IMG/VR virus record: IMGVR_UViG_3300036828_000771
Coordinates: 1-64,000 of that record
Direction: 5' to 3' (one strand)
Length of the DNA stretch: 64,000 nt
Source: a virus
Numbering within the stretch: position 1 is the stretch's first letter; each line of letters opens with the position of its first letter. Of this stretch, positions 18,342 through 26,753 are shown piece by piece. The translations under genes were made by a program, and so were the position numbers. The notes beneath the pieces were generated by a model. The model was given only the letters and a program-made list of their open reading frames with translations, did not search any database and had not been told where the DNA came from.

Positions 18342-19505
18342 ATGGCCCAACTGATCTTCAAAAACAACGCCCAGAGCACGCTGGCCGGATCGATCAGCAA
18401 CACTGCCACGTCAATCCAGCTTGCAGCGGGCACTGGCATCCTGTTCCCCAGCCCGGCAGCCGGGCAGTATTTCGTCGCCACCTTGATCGACGCCGCGACC
18501 GGACTCGTCAACGAGATCGTCTGGTGCACGCAGATGGTTGGCGACATCGCCACCGTGGTGCGCGCGCAGGAAGGCACCACGAACAAGCCGTGGAACGCCA
18601 ACGACGCCTTCGCCGAACTGTGGACCGCTGGCCAAGCCGGCCAGATGCTTCAGCAAGGCCAGAACCAAGCGCAGAGCGGCAACTACGGCACCGACGTTGG
18701 CAGCCAGAATGCCGTGCGTGTCGTGCTCAACCCGCCGCTCACCTCGCCCATCCCGGGCATGCCGATCCGCGTGCTGATCGCGAACACCAACACCGGCGAC
18801 TCCACTCTCGATCCCGGTCCCGGCCCGGCGCAGATCATGCAGGGCAACGGCGTCCCGCTGCCTCCTAACGCGCTGGTTGCCAACTTCATCTCGGAGTTCG
18901 CGTGGAACGGCACCAAGTACGAACTGATCGCACCGAATCTCGCGCAGGCGATAGCGCCCGGCACGGTCGCGCATTACGCGGGCTCCAACCCACCGGGCGG
19001 TTGGCTGTTCTGCGATGGCTCATCGCAGGTGCAGGCGAACTTCCCCGCCCTGTTCGCGGTCATCGGCACGATCTACGGCTCGGTCGACGGCACGCACTTC
19101 AATCTGCCCGACGTGCGCGGCCGGGTGATCGCGACGCTTGATGGTGGCGTCGGCCGCCTGACCACTGCATCGATCAATACGCCCAACGCGCTCGCCGGTG
19201 TCGGCGGTGCCCAGTCGAACAGCGCCAGTATCAGCGGTACGGCGAGCGGCACCCTCAGCGTGAGCACGAGTGTGAGCGTGGGTGGTTCCGGCAGCACCGG
19301 CGGCGAGAACGTCGAGAGCAACGCCAACTCCGGGCCGGGCGGCAGCTTCAACTTCCCCGCAGTCGGTCACGCCCACAACTTCAGCGTCAATTCCAACGGC
19401 AGCGGCTCAGGCAGCGCCAGCGGCAATATGGGCGTGAGCGGTGGGACGGCGAGCTTCATCATCGTCCAGCCGACGATCATGATGAACACCATGATCAAGA
19501 CCTGA
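18342..19505 (+). CDS. tail fibre protein with collar domain
   Basis: 387 aa. N-terminal part is baseplate-attaching in type (STLAGSISNTATSIQL). A phage tail collar domain lies at about 206-255 (PPGGWLFCDGS, then FNLPDVRGR). A Ser/Gly-rich repeat region and a C-terminal FIIVQPTIMMNTMIKT follow. That ending is shared with the fibre at 19831 and is typical of collar fibres. It is one of five adjacent fibre-related genes. Confidence 0.8.
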   Translation: MAQLIFKNNAQSTLAGSISNTATSIQLAAGTGILFPSPAAGQYFVATLIDAATGLVNEIVWCTQMVGDIATVVRAQEGTTNKPWNANDAFAELWTAGQAGQMLQQGQNQAQSGNYGTDVGSQNAVRVVLNPPLTSPIPGMPIRVLIANTNTGDSTLDPGPGPAQIMQGNGVPLPPNALVANFISEFAWNGTKYELIAPNLAQAIAPGTVAHYAGSNPPGGWLFCDGSSQVQANFPALFAVIGTIYGSVDGTHFNLPDVRGRVIATLDGGVGRLTTASINTPNALAGVGGAQSNSASISGTASGTLSVSTSVSVGGSGSTGGENVESNANSGPGGSFNFPAVGHAHNFSVNSNGSGSGSASGNMGVSGGTASFIIVQPTIMMNTMIKT

Positions 19506-19518
19506 GCGGGAGCGCGCC

Positions 19519-19827
19519 ATGGCAGTCAATCCTCAACCCGGCACGAACTCGGTGGTGTCGCAAGCCGGCGTCGCCGTGCAAGCCGTGCCCGCGAATCCGC
19601 AAGGCGGCGGCATCATCACCAACCCGGTGAGCAACACCGATCAGGGTATCACCGGGGCCTCTGAGCCGCTCTACGTCTGCCCGAACGGCTCGGCAGCGCT
19701 ACAAGGCAACGGCACGACCTTCGCGCTCGCGCCCGGCCAGTCGTGGAACGTGATCCCCGGCCAGATCACTGCCACCAGCGTCAACGCTGCCACCGCCGGG
19801 CACAAGTTCAGCGTCGTGTGGTGGTAG
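19519..19827 (+). CDS. small fibre-block protein, stand-alone copy of a fused domain
   Basis: 102 aa. Residues about 28-100 follow the same pattern as the N-terminal domain of the 17248 protein: GGIITNP..DQG, then TTFALAPGQSWNVIP, then GHKFSVVWW. It lies between two collar fibres. It may be a fibre-binding or cap domain, but I know no named family. Confidence 0.6.
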   Translation: MAVNPQPGTNSVVSQAGVAVQAVPANPQGGGIITNPVSNTDQGITGASEPLYVCPNGSAALQGNGTTFALAPGQSWNVIPGQITATSVNAATAGHKFSVVWW

Positions 19828-19830
19828 ACC

Positions 19831-21378
19831 ATGCCTGACGGTAGCCAGAAGGCCTCGCAGTTCCTGAGCGGTGCTGCGCCGGTGGCGACGACCACGACCG
19901 TGGTCGCCACACCCGGCCCGGGGGCTCCGCCGAGTCCGTGGATACAAAACGGCCCGACTGTCTCCTACGATCAAGGTGGCGCGGTCGTTCCGAGCAGCGT
20001 GCCCGGCGGCACCAAGGGCGTGGGCTCGATCAACGCCGAGGCGATCTACATCAACGGCCAGCCACTCGCGACTTCGGAAGTGACGGTCAGACTCTTGCAA
20101 GGCGTCGGCATCGCCCTCACGCCGAATCCGATCCTCAGCGACGGCACGATTGCGCTGGCGAACACGGTCGTGACACCGAGCAGCTACGGCGATGCCGGGC
20201 ACGTCGCAGGCTTCACGGTCGATCAACAGGGCCGGCTGACGGCGGCTGGCAACATCGCGATCACGCCCAGTGCCATCGGCGCGCAGCCCGCCGGGAATTA
20301 CGTGGTCGAAGCGCCCTCGGACGGCAACACCTATGGCCGCAGCAATGCTGCGTGGGTTCTCGTTGGTGGCGGGAGCGGTGTGGGCAATACGACCGAGTAC
20401 AGCTTCAACGCCACCACGACATCGCCGCCAAGCAGCGGTCAGATCAGGGCCAATACCACCGACCAGACGCTGGCGACCGCGCTCTATATGAGCGGCACCA
20501 ACGCGCCGGGGGTCAATGTCTACAATTACCTGATGGCCGAGTTGTCTGCTGGCGGAAAGCTCTACCTGCAAACCAAGGACGACAGCACAAAGTACGTCAC
20601 CTACCTCATCGCAGGGCCGCCGGTCGGTAACACGACATGGGTGAACGTGCCGGTCACGTACCAAAGTGGACCGGGCGGTGTGGCGGCAGGTCAGCGCTGT
20701 ATCATCGTCAACATCAGCAGCGGTGGCGGTGCCAGCATCACGATTTCGGACACTCCCCCGGCTTCACCGACTGCCGGTGCGCTGTGGTGGAACTCTACCC
20801 TTGGGCAGATGTTCATCTGGTTCACAGACCCGACAAGCTCCCAGTGGGTGCCTGCTTCGCCGTCGGCCAGCGCGCAGACGATTCCGCCCGGCGCGCTCAT
20901 GGACTTCGCCGGAACGACCGTGCCGACCGGCTGGCTGATGTGCGACGGCTCGCAGGTGAGCCGCACGACCAACGCACCGCTGTTCTCGGCCATCGGCACG
21001 ACCTACGGCGCGGGCGACGGCAGCACGACGTTTAACCTGCCCGACTGTCGCGGGCGCGTGACGGCGGGCCTCGATCCGGGTGGGACAGCGGGACGATTGA
21101 CGGCGGGCGGCTCGGGCATCGCTGGTCAGACGTTGGGTGCGGCGGGCGGGATCGAGACTGAAACGCTGACGGCGGCACAAATGCCATCGCACAACCACAC
21201 GCTCGGCGGTAACACTGTCTCGTTCCTCGCCAGCGGCGGCAATCTTTGGTCAGCCTTGGCAAATGCGCCTGCCGCTATAAATGCTTGGTACATCTCCCAA
21301 ACTGACACTGCTGGCAGCGGCGCTGCGCATCAAAACACCCAGCCGACCATCATCATGAACAAGATCATCAAGACGTAA
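19831..21378 (+). CDS. tail fibre protein with collar domain
   Basis: 515 aa. Long Gly/Thr/Ser-rich shaft with a repeated SDGTIALAN-type segment, then a tail collar domain at about 350-410 (GALMDFAGTTVPTGWLMCDGS and FNLPDCRGR). It ends HQNTQPTIIMNKIIKT, like the fibre at 18342. Near 305-335 it has an ADTPPASP..GALWWNS segment that reappears near the start of the next fibre. This is probably a receptor-binding fibre. Confidence 0.8.
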   Translation: MPDGSQKASQFLSGAAPVATTTTVVATPGPGAPPSPWIQNGPTVSYDQGGAVVPSSVPGGTKGVGSINAEAIYINGQPLATSEVTVRLLQGVGIALTPNPILSDGTIALANTVVTPSSYGDAGHVAGFTVDQQGRLTAAGNIAITPSAIGAQPAGNYVVEAPSDGNTYGRSNAAWVLVGGGSGVGNTTEYSFNATTTSPPSSGQIRANTTDQTLATALYMSGTNAPGVNVYNYLMAELSAGGKLYLQTKDDSTKYVTYLIAGPPVGNTTWVNVPVTYQSGPGGVAAGQRCIIVNISSGGGASITISDTPPASPTAGALWWNSTLGQMFIWFTDPTSSQWVPASPSASAQTIPPGALMDFAGTTVPTGWLMCDGSQVSRTTNAPLFSAIGTTYGAGDGSTTFNLPDCRGRVTAGLDPGGTAGRLTAGGSGIAGQTLGAAGGIETETLTAAQMPSHNHTLGGNTVSFLASGGNLWSALANAPAAINAWYISQTDTAGSGAAHQNTQPTIIMNKIIKT

Positions 21379-21381
21379 TCC

Positions 21382-22644
21382 ATGATCGACTTCCCGAACA
21401 GCCCTGCCGATCAGGCCATCTTCAACGGCCCTAACGGCGTGATCTATCAGTGGATCGCCGCGTCGAACCTGTGGAAGGCGCTGGGGGTGGGCCAGCAGAG
21501 CATTGTCGTGGGCGACACCGCCCCGGCCAGTCCGTTCAACGGGATGATGTGGTGGAACAGCACACTGGCGCAGTTGTTCATCTACTATAACGATGGCAAC
21601 TCCAGCCAGTGGGTGCCAGCAGTGCCACCCGCCACCCAGCTGCTGACGACTCCGGGCGGCGACTTCTTCGCCTATCACAGCGCGCCGCCGTCATTGGGTA
21701 CTGCACTCACGCAGATGATTCCCAATACGATCTACTCGGGAAATTCAGGGAATTGGTATAATCCATCCAATGGCCGTTACACGCCGCCGCCCGGACGCTA
21801 TCTGCTGATGGCGGGATATGTGAGTTACGCGGGTTCAGCGACGACCGCTCAGCTTTGGTTGCGCAAGAACGGCGTGAATTTGGGCGGCGCTGGCAGCACC
21901 CTTCTCGGCATTGGCATGCAGGTTCCTGCTGGAGCGAGTTGGCAAGGTGATCCGCAAGGCACGGCCATCGTCGATGCCAATGGCACGGATTACTTCGACT
22001 ACGTTGTCCAGAACAACGCGGCTTCGACCGTCCTTTCTGAGTGGTTCGGTGCCTTCCCGATCTCCGGCGTGCAGGGACCAGCGGGGCCGCCGGGCGTGGT
22101 GGGCACGACGTGGCGGCAGTTGCAGCGCACGGTGATCTCGGCTGCTCAGCCCTCGTTCGACATCACCGGCATCCCCGCCGACATCAACGAACTGATGTTC
22201 ACCTACGACCTGACGCCAGTGACAGCCTCTGGCCTCGTCTTCCAGTTCTACAACAACACCGGAACGCTGGACGCCACCGGCCCCTACGGATGGGTCGGCA
22301 AGTGGGCGAACAATGCGATGGCGGGTGGCGCGGCGGTCGTCACCTACAGCGGCAATTCTCAGGGCTTTACTACAGGTGTCGTCTTCAATGGTTCGGTTGC
22401 TGGATGGGGCGTCAGCACCACGAGCGGCGGTCGCGGTAGAGGACAGGTGGTCAACATCAGGGACACGACGCGCGGTAAGAACGTGGATTTCGCGTGCAGT
22501 TGGGTCGACCAGACGAACTCCTATCTGGGCACGTTCGATGGCCAAGGCTGGCGCGGTACTGTTGGTGCGATCACCGGCCTGCGCCTGTCGTTCGGCACCG
22601 GCAACATCGCCTCCGGCGCGGTCGAAGTGTGGGGTTCACCATGA
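21382..22644 (+). CDS. tail fibre or receptor-binding protein, paralogue A
   Basis: 420 aa. It starts MIDFPNSPADQ and has a WWNSTLAQLFIYY attachment segment, a TNF/C1q-like module (about 95-228, ending in DANGTDYFDYVV), a short collagen-like GPAGPPG hinge near 230-240, and a C-terminal domain ending GNIASGAVEVWGSP. The next gene is a clear paralogue with the same start, modules and ending. The stop overlaps the ATG of that paralogue. Confidence 0.75.
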   Translation: MIDFPNSPADQAIFNGPNGVIYQWIAASNLWKALGVGQQSIVVGDTAPASPFNGMMWWNSTLAQLFIYYNDGNSSQWVPAVPPATQLLTTPGGDFFAYHSAPPSLGTALTQMIPNTIYSGNSGNWYNPSNGRYTPPPGRYLLMAGYVSYAGSATTAQLWLRKNGVNLGGAGSTLLGIGMQVPAGASWQGDPQGTAIVDANGTDYFDYVVQNNAASTVLSEWFGAFPISGVQGPAGPPGVVGTTWRQLQRTVISAAQPSFDITGIPADINELMFTYDLTPVTASGLVFQFYNNTGTLDATGPYGWVGKWANNAMAGGAAVVTYSGNSQGFTTGVVFNGSVAGWGVSTTSGGRGRGQVVNIRDTTRGKNVDFACSWVDQTNSYLGTFDGQGWRGTVGAITGLRLSFGTGNIASGAVEVWGSP

Positions 22645-24149
22645 TCGACTTCCCGAACAGCCCATCGGACGGCCAGACGTTCCTCGCACCGACCGGCGTG
22701 CAGTATCGCTGGGTGGCGGCGTCCGGGCTGTGGCTGGCCACCTCGGGCACGACTCCGGGCGGGGATTTTAGCGCGTTAATACCGTCAGGCTCTAGTTTGA
22801 CGACGGCCTACACCACGATCCTCTTTAGCGTCATCACTTCGGGGAACAGCGGGAATTGGTACAACCCAGCCAATGGTCGCTTTACGCCCCCCGCAGGTCG
22901 CTACAATTTGTCGGCCGGTTATACTGGTGGCGGTTCTGCACAGTTGAACCTGCAAGTTCGCAAGAACGGAGTTAATATCGTACCTGCGATTTCGTATGGG
23001 ACCGCCGGAGCGTCGCAAGCTGGTGGCGTTGACATCAACATCAACGTGGATGCCAACGGCACTGATTACTTTGACGTGCAAGCATCGGCGACTGTAGCGG
23101 GGCAGATTTTCAGCGGTTATTTCACTGCCTTCCCGCTCTCCGGCATTCAAGGTCCGCCGGGTCCGGTCGGGCCAGCGTCGGCGGGGGATTTCTTTGCGGC
23201 TGGAACAGGAACAATCCCGACCACGCAAACACCTGTTGCGCTGCCTGTTCTTACTGGAAATTCGGGCGGCTGGTACAACGCAGCCAATGGTCGGTTTACG
23301 CCACCGGCTGGTCGCTACTTTCTGTATGGCGGAGCAACCGCTAGCAGTTCGGCGTCAGGGGGTGTGGCTATTGGCTATCTTCGTAAGAACGGCACTGTCT
23401 TCAACCAAGCTAGCAGTAACTATTACACAGCCAATGCGGCCTCCGAGATTTCGGTACAGGCGACAGTCGATGCCAATGGCAGCGACTATTTTGAGTTCGC
23501 CACAGCAGGCAACATCGCTACCAATGTCGCGCAGCAGATGTTCTTTGGTGCCTTCCCCATCACCGGCATTCAAGGTGTGCAGGGTCCGCCGGGACCGGGC
23601 AATGCGTGGCGCATCCTACAGCGGCAGGTGGTGAGCACGGCACAGGCTTTCGTTGAGTTGCAGAGTATCCCGAGCGACATCAACGAGATCGAGGTCCACT
23701 TCGATCTGCTGCCGGTGACTAACGCGGTCGATCTTTTTTGCGCGTTCTATGGCGCGAATGGCGTGCTCGATGTGACGGCGAACCACTACATCGGGGTCGT
23801 CTACGGCCAGACTAATACAGCGTCAGCTAACACCACTGTCGTTTCTGAAGGTTCTAGTGCTAGTGGTTATAGTACTGCTATGGCGTTGAGCTACGCATCG
23901 GCGGGCAACAACATCTCGAATACGGCAGGCTACGGCATCAAGGGACATTTTATGGTCCCCAACATCAAGGGCGCGGCGCAAAAGGATTTGATGGGGCAGT
24001 CCAGCTATATAGTCACTGGCAATACCTTTTGGTGGATGCTCACCGTCGGCGGTTCTCGGCAGGTCGTCGAGGCGATCACCGGGCTCCGTCTGTTTTTCAC
24101 CAGTGGCAACATCGCCAGCGGCAGCTTCGAAGTGTGGGGCTCGCCGTGA
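22641..24149 (+). CDS. tail fibre or receptor-binding protein, paralogue B
   Basis: 502 aa from ATG 22641. It shares MIDFPNSP at the start and FEVWGSP at the end with paralogue A, but carries two C1q-like modules (GNWYNPANGRFTPPAGRY and GGWYNAANGRFTPPAGRY), each followed by a collagen-like GPPGP hinge. The module DNA is visibly more AT-rich than the flanks. Tandem duplication plus module duplication suggests host-range evolution. The C-terminal domain differs from A in its middle. Confidence 0.75.
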   Translation: MIDFPNSPSDGQTFLAPTGVQYRWVAASGLWLATSGTTPGGDFSALIPSGSSLTTAYTTILFSVITSGNSGNWYNPANGRFTPPAGRYNLSAGYTGGGSAQLNLQVRKNGVNIVPAISYGTAGASQAGGVDININVDANGTDYFDVQASATVAGQIFSGYFTAFPLSGIQGPPGPVGPASAGDFFAAGTGTIPTTQTPVALPVLTGNSGGWYNAANGRFTPPAGRYFLYGGATASSSASGGVAIGYLRKNGTVFNQASSNYYTANAASEISVQATVDANGSDYFEFATAGNIATNVAQQMFFGAFPITGIQGVQGPPGPGNAWRILQRQVVSTAQAFVELQSIPSDINEIEVHFDLLPVTNAVDLFCAFYGANGVLDVTANHYIGVVYGQTNTASANTTVVSEGSSASGYSTAMALSYASAGNNISNTAGYGIKGHFMVPNIKGAAQKDLMGQSSYIVTGNTFWWMLTVGGSRQVVEAITGLRLFFTSGNIASGSFEVWGSP

Positions 24150-24158
24150 GGTCAACGC

Positions 24159-24434
24159 ATGAGCGACAGGCCGCCGTTCGACACGCACCGCTGGGGCTTC
24201 ATCCTGCTGTTCACCGTGGTCATCATCTACGGCCTCGTGATCCTGTCGGGCATGGGCGCGTGCATCTGGTTCATGGACAGCGTGGTCAGCGGCAAGTTCA
24301 AGTGCGATGCTGACTCTCGACTGGTCGACTTGCTCGCGCAGTTGCTCGCCGCATCGCTCGGCTACGTCGCGGGTCGCATGCCGCCGCCAGATCAGAAGCC
24401 GCCGCGAGATCGAAACAAAGGAGAGACTCCATGA
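24159..24434 (+). CDS. membrane protein, holin candidate
   Basis: 91 aa. One strong membrane segment at about 12-38 (WGFILLFTVVIIYGLVILSG), a second weaker hydrophobic helix at about 57-70 and a hydrophilic, Pro-rich and charged C-terminus. Its place right after the fibre genes at the end of the late operon is a usual holin position. No sequence family is recognised. It overlaps the next gene by 4 bp. Confidence 0.5.
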   Translation: MSDRPPFDTHRWGFILLFTVVIIYGLVILSGMGACIWFMDSVVSGKFKCDADSRLVDLLAQLLAASLGYVAGRMPPPDQKPPRDRNKGETP

Positions 24435-24766
24435 CGACGACCTACAAGGTACTCGACGCCGAAGGCCCCAAGCTCACGGTCAAGTACAGCGATGGCACCC
24501 GCTCGATGACTCTCGAACGCATGTGGGACGGCAAGGTCCCCATCGACGAGTTCCTTGGCGGGTTCGATCCGCTGCCGCCCGTGGCCACAGGTCCGGCCGC
24601 CGACACCAGCGGGCTCGTCGGCAAGACCGGCACCGCCCAGATGCCGGTCCCCTTGGCCGCGCCGCCGATCACCCCGCCACCGGCAGCGTCAGCGCCAAAT
24701 CCGGCCCCCACGGTGCCGCCGGCCGCCGACGCGCCGCCGCCCACCGCCCCGGCTACCTCCCCCTAA
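24431..24766 (+). CDS. proline- and alanine-rich tail-end protein
   Basis: 111 aa. The first 45 residues form a small domain (YKVLDAEGPKLTVKYSDG), and the rest is low-complexity Pro/Ala with many PP pairs. Last gene of the rightward virion operon. No function is assigned. Confidence 0.55.
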   Translation: MTTTYKVLDAEGPKLTVKYSDGTRSMTLERMWDGKVPIDEFLGGFDPLPPVATGPAADTSGLVGKTGTAQMPVPLAAPPITPPPAASAPNPAPTVPPAADAPPPTAPATSP

Positions 24767-24951
24767 AGTCGGCCGAGTTACAGGGGGGAAATCGATTAAA
24801 TGTCACAGGGTACAGGAACAAACCCGGACTCCGGGAACGGACCCGGAACCTGATTTCCTCGCCAGAGAGCATCCCCTCGGGTGGCACTACACCCTCAAGC
24901 CTCTGCGAAATTCGCTCAGGCGGCCCTACCGGGGGCCGGGAAACAGCATCT
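24767..24951. other. intergenic region between converging operons, terminator candidates
   Basis: The rightward late block ends at 24766 and the leftward block ends at 24952, so terminators are expected here. Visible inverted repeats are CGGCCC at 24921-24926 with GGGCCG at 24933-24938, and a GGGTG/CACCC pair just upstream. None is followed by a clear T run in either direction, so termination is plausible but not proven. No gene is seen. Confidence 0.4.
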
Positions 24952-25221
24952 TTAGCGCGGCCCGCCTTCTGGTTTGGCGGGCAAGACGCCGCCGGGACAT
25001 TTTCTTGCGTCATTGGCGACGATGATCCGGGCGAGGATGACCTCCTGAAACACCGCCAGCCGCTTGCGCAGGTCGGTGATCGTCTTAAGCGCCTCAGCGA
25101 ATCCGTCGACCTGCGGCTGAAGCTCCGAGATCGTCGCCCAGTCCTCGCGTTGGAAGGCCTCGTCCCGGGTCGCGGCGAGCTTGTCGCGCTGGGCCGCCAG
25201 CCAGTCGGTGATGTCGGCCAT
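24952..25221 (-). CDS. small coiled-coil-like protein
   Basis: 89 aa from ATG 25221 (GTG 25224 is also possible), with the stop of the upstream gene overlapping in TGATG form. It is helical, with regular hydrophobic spacing through LKTITDLRKRLAVFQEVIL. Last gene of the leftward block. A perfect 7-bp inverted repeat (GCCCGCC, 24960-24966, and GGCGGGC, 24976-24982) lies in its last codons and may help terminate transcription. Confidence 0.55.
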   Translation of the reverse strand: MADITDWLAAQRDKLAATRDEAFQREDWATISELQPQVDGFAEALKTITDLRKRLAVFQEVILARIIVANDARKCPGGVLPAKPEGGPR

Positions 25222-25343
25222 CACTTACCTCGGCACCAGCGATAGATCATCCATGTCGTCCAGAATGGCAGCACGAGGAGAGTTGCCACGGTCATTGCCA
25301 TGAGGGTTGCGATCCACAAAACGATCTTCACCGTGACCGACAT
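25221..25343 (-). CDS. small membrane protein (40 aa)
   Basis: From ATG 25343: a single membrane span (IVLWIATLMAMTVATLLVLPFWTTW) followed by a short basic tail. A longer open frame upstream has unlikely composition and is rejected. Packed between two other small proteins without gaps. Function unknown. Confidence 0.5.
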   Translation of the reverse strand: MSVTVKIVLWIATLMAMTVATLLVLPFWTTWMIYRWCRGK

Positions 25344-25347
25344 TACA

Positions 25348-25464
25348 TCACTGACCTCCTCCGAGCATCGCCCACCAGCCAAGGCCGACAGCGCTGGCGA
25401 AGCCGAACGCGATGATGACCCAGAACACGATGGAGTCGCGGCGGGTGGAGTGCAACCTAGGCAC
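25348..25464 (-). CDS. small membrane protein (38 aa)
   Basis: GTG 25464 start, overlapping the end of the collar-domain gene by 8 bp. A basic N-terminus (RLHSTRRD) is followed by one span (VFWVIIAFGFASAVGLGWWAML). The basic-then-hydrophobic layout predicts N-in topology. Another example of the tiny membrane proteins scattered through this phage. Confidence 0.45.
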   Translation of the reverse strand: MPRLHSTRRDSIVFWVIIAFGFASAVGLGWWAMLGGGQ

Positions 25465-25783
25465 CGGGCACGACCTTGATGTCGGCGTGCGCACCACGCA
25501 GATCGGGCAGCCGGAACTCGCCGGGGCGATACGCATCGGCAGGGCCGGGTAGGCTGAGCAGCCGGCGCAGCCATTGCCTGAACGGCGTCTCGGGCCACAG
25601 CGTGTAGCGCAGGCCGATGACCTCGAACAGTTGCGGGTAGTCTTCGCGTCGCACCACCCGGCCGTCGAACACGATCCAGCCTTCAGGCAGTGGCGAGCCC
25701 TCGATAATGGGCATGATCATGCCGATGGGCTGCCCGGGGTCGCTGGCGTTGCCTGCCGGCGTCAAGGTGATGACTGGTTCCAT
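25457..25783 (-). CDS. orphan tail-collar domain protein on the leftward strand
   Basis: 108 aa. The pattern GQPIGMIMPIIEGSPLPEGW, then VFDGR, DYPQLFEVIG and FRLPDLRG is a phage tail collar domain. It is encoded opposite to the fibre block, among early-type genes, with no shaft domain. It could be a moron-like fibre cap or a leftover of fibre shuffling. Confidence 0.7.
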   Translation of the reverse strand: MEPVITLTPAGNASDPGQPIGMIMPIIEGSPLPEGWIVFDGRVVRREDYPQLFEVIGLRYTLWPETPFRQWLRRLLSLPGPADAYRPGEFRLPDLRGAHADIKVVPGA

Positions 25784-25788
25784 CTGCG

Positions 25789-26028
25789 TCAGTTCTTCCT
25801 CTCGCTGCGGTGATCGGTCACTTCCAGCCCGGGGATGAGGTCCAAGAACTTCTTGGCCAGCGCGTCCTCGGTCGGCCCCACCACGATGACGATCTCACCC
25901 TCGTAGCCCAGTTCATCGCCGTGGATGTGGATCGGCAGCCCTTCGCGCATCTTGGTGATGTTGATCTCGGACAAGCCGAGCACGATCAGATTGCGCCCGT
26001 TCGGCCGCGTGCCGCTGAACTTGATCAT
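25789..26028 (-). CDS. small conserved-type protein, unknown
   Basis: 79 aa, soluble, with a beta-rich centre (LPIHIHGDELGYEGEIVIVVG) and a helix after it. I do not recognise a family. It sits in a tight leftward array, 5 bp from each neighbour. Confidence 0.5.
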   Translation of the reverse strand: MIKFSGTRPNGRNLIVLGLSEINITKMREGLPIHIHGDELGYEGEIVIVVGPTEDALAKKFLDLIPGLEVTDHRSERKN

Positions 26029-26032
26029 GCGA

Positions 26033-26254
26033 CTAGTCCCAGTACAAGGACACGAAGGCTCCCCCGAGCATGGCGCTGAGGCCCGCCATGATCGCAGCGG
26101 CCTTCCACCAAGTCATGGACAGCGGCTCGACGCCGTCCACCGGCGGAATCAAGCTGCCGTTATCGTAGCAGTTCCTGATGAACTCATCGGTGAGCGGCGC
26201 GAGCGGCGGGTGCTGGTCGCTGGGCTTCCGGCCGTACCAATCATGCCGTAGCAT
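26033..26254 (-). CDS. C-terminally membrane-anchored small protein
   Basis: 73 aa. A hydrophilic N-terminal part is followed by one C-terminal span (WKAAAIMAGLSAMLGGAFVSLYW), a tail-anchor layout. Overlaps the upstream gene by 14 bp. Function unknown. Confidence 0.5.
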   Translation of the reverse strand: MLRHDWYGRKPSDQHPPLAPLTDEFIRNCYDNGSLIPPVDGVEPLSMTWWKAAAIMAGLSAMLGGAFVSLYWD

Positions 26255-26495
26255 TTTCGATCTCTTCCTCCAGCGCCTCGACGCTCGACTGGCAGCGGTC
26301 GATGATTCGACCGTAGAACTCGACGGCCTGCTGCTTGCTCATCAGGGCTGGCGCGCAGTGAGCATCGACTCCATCCATGGCGTCCTCGAACGCTTCATCC
26401 AAACTCATCGCGATGAACGGCCGCTTGGTCTTCACCCGCGCCTTGGCCACCTTGCGCTTCGCCTTGGCCTTCGCCTTCTTCTTTCCCTTCGCCAT
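26241..26495 (-). CDS. lysine-rich small protein
   Basis: 84 aa. The first 25 residues are almost all Lys, Ala and Arg (KGKKKAKAKAKRK), like a histone-tail nucleic-acid-binding segment. The rest is an acidic helical region with FYGRIIDRCQSSVEALEEEIE. A GGGGAG ribosome site precedes the ATG. It may bind DNA or RNA; that is inference. Confidence 0.55.
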   Translation of the reverse strand: MAKGKKKAKAKAKRKVAKARVKTKRPFIAMSLDEAFEDAMDGVDAHCAPALMSKQQAVEFYGRIIDRCQSSVEALEEEIENATA

Positions 26496-26507
26496 GATGT
26501 ACTCCCC

Positions 26508-26753
26508 TTACTTCCTCGGTGGAATGATGGTGAAGCCGCCGTTGCTGTCCGGCAGGATCGTGGTGCCGTCCGTGCAGCGCACATTGCCGAAGCTGTCCTT
26601 GATGCAGCGGACGTTCTGCGGCGGCGGCGGGCGGCGTACCTCCGGCACCGGCTGGCGCGGTTGCTGGGCGTGCGCCGCGTTCACGCACTCGCCGAGGCCG
26701 AAGCCGATGAGCGCCACCACGGCAGCCAATAGAGCGGCGCGGATCATCGGCAT
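26508..26753 (-). CDS. small exported protein
   Basis: 81 aa from ATG 26753, which overlaps the stop of the upstream gene (TGATG). Signal peptide at 1-28 (LLAAVVALIGFGLGECVNAAHA), then a Pro-rich segment and two cysteines 11 residues apart (CIKD..VRCTDG). Possibly a periplasmic or lipoprotein-like factor. No family recognised. Confidence 0.55.
   Translation of the reverse strand: MPMIRAALLAAVVALIGFGLGECVNAAHAQQPRQPVPEVRRPPPPQNVRCIKDSFGNVRCTDGTTILPDSNGGFTIIPPRK

Noticed and set aside
24960-24982. GCCCGCC/GGCGGGC hairpin as the main late-operon terminator
   Set aside because: It lies inside the last codons of a leftward gene and lacks a T run in either direction, so it is mentioned only as a possible aid.
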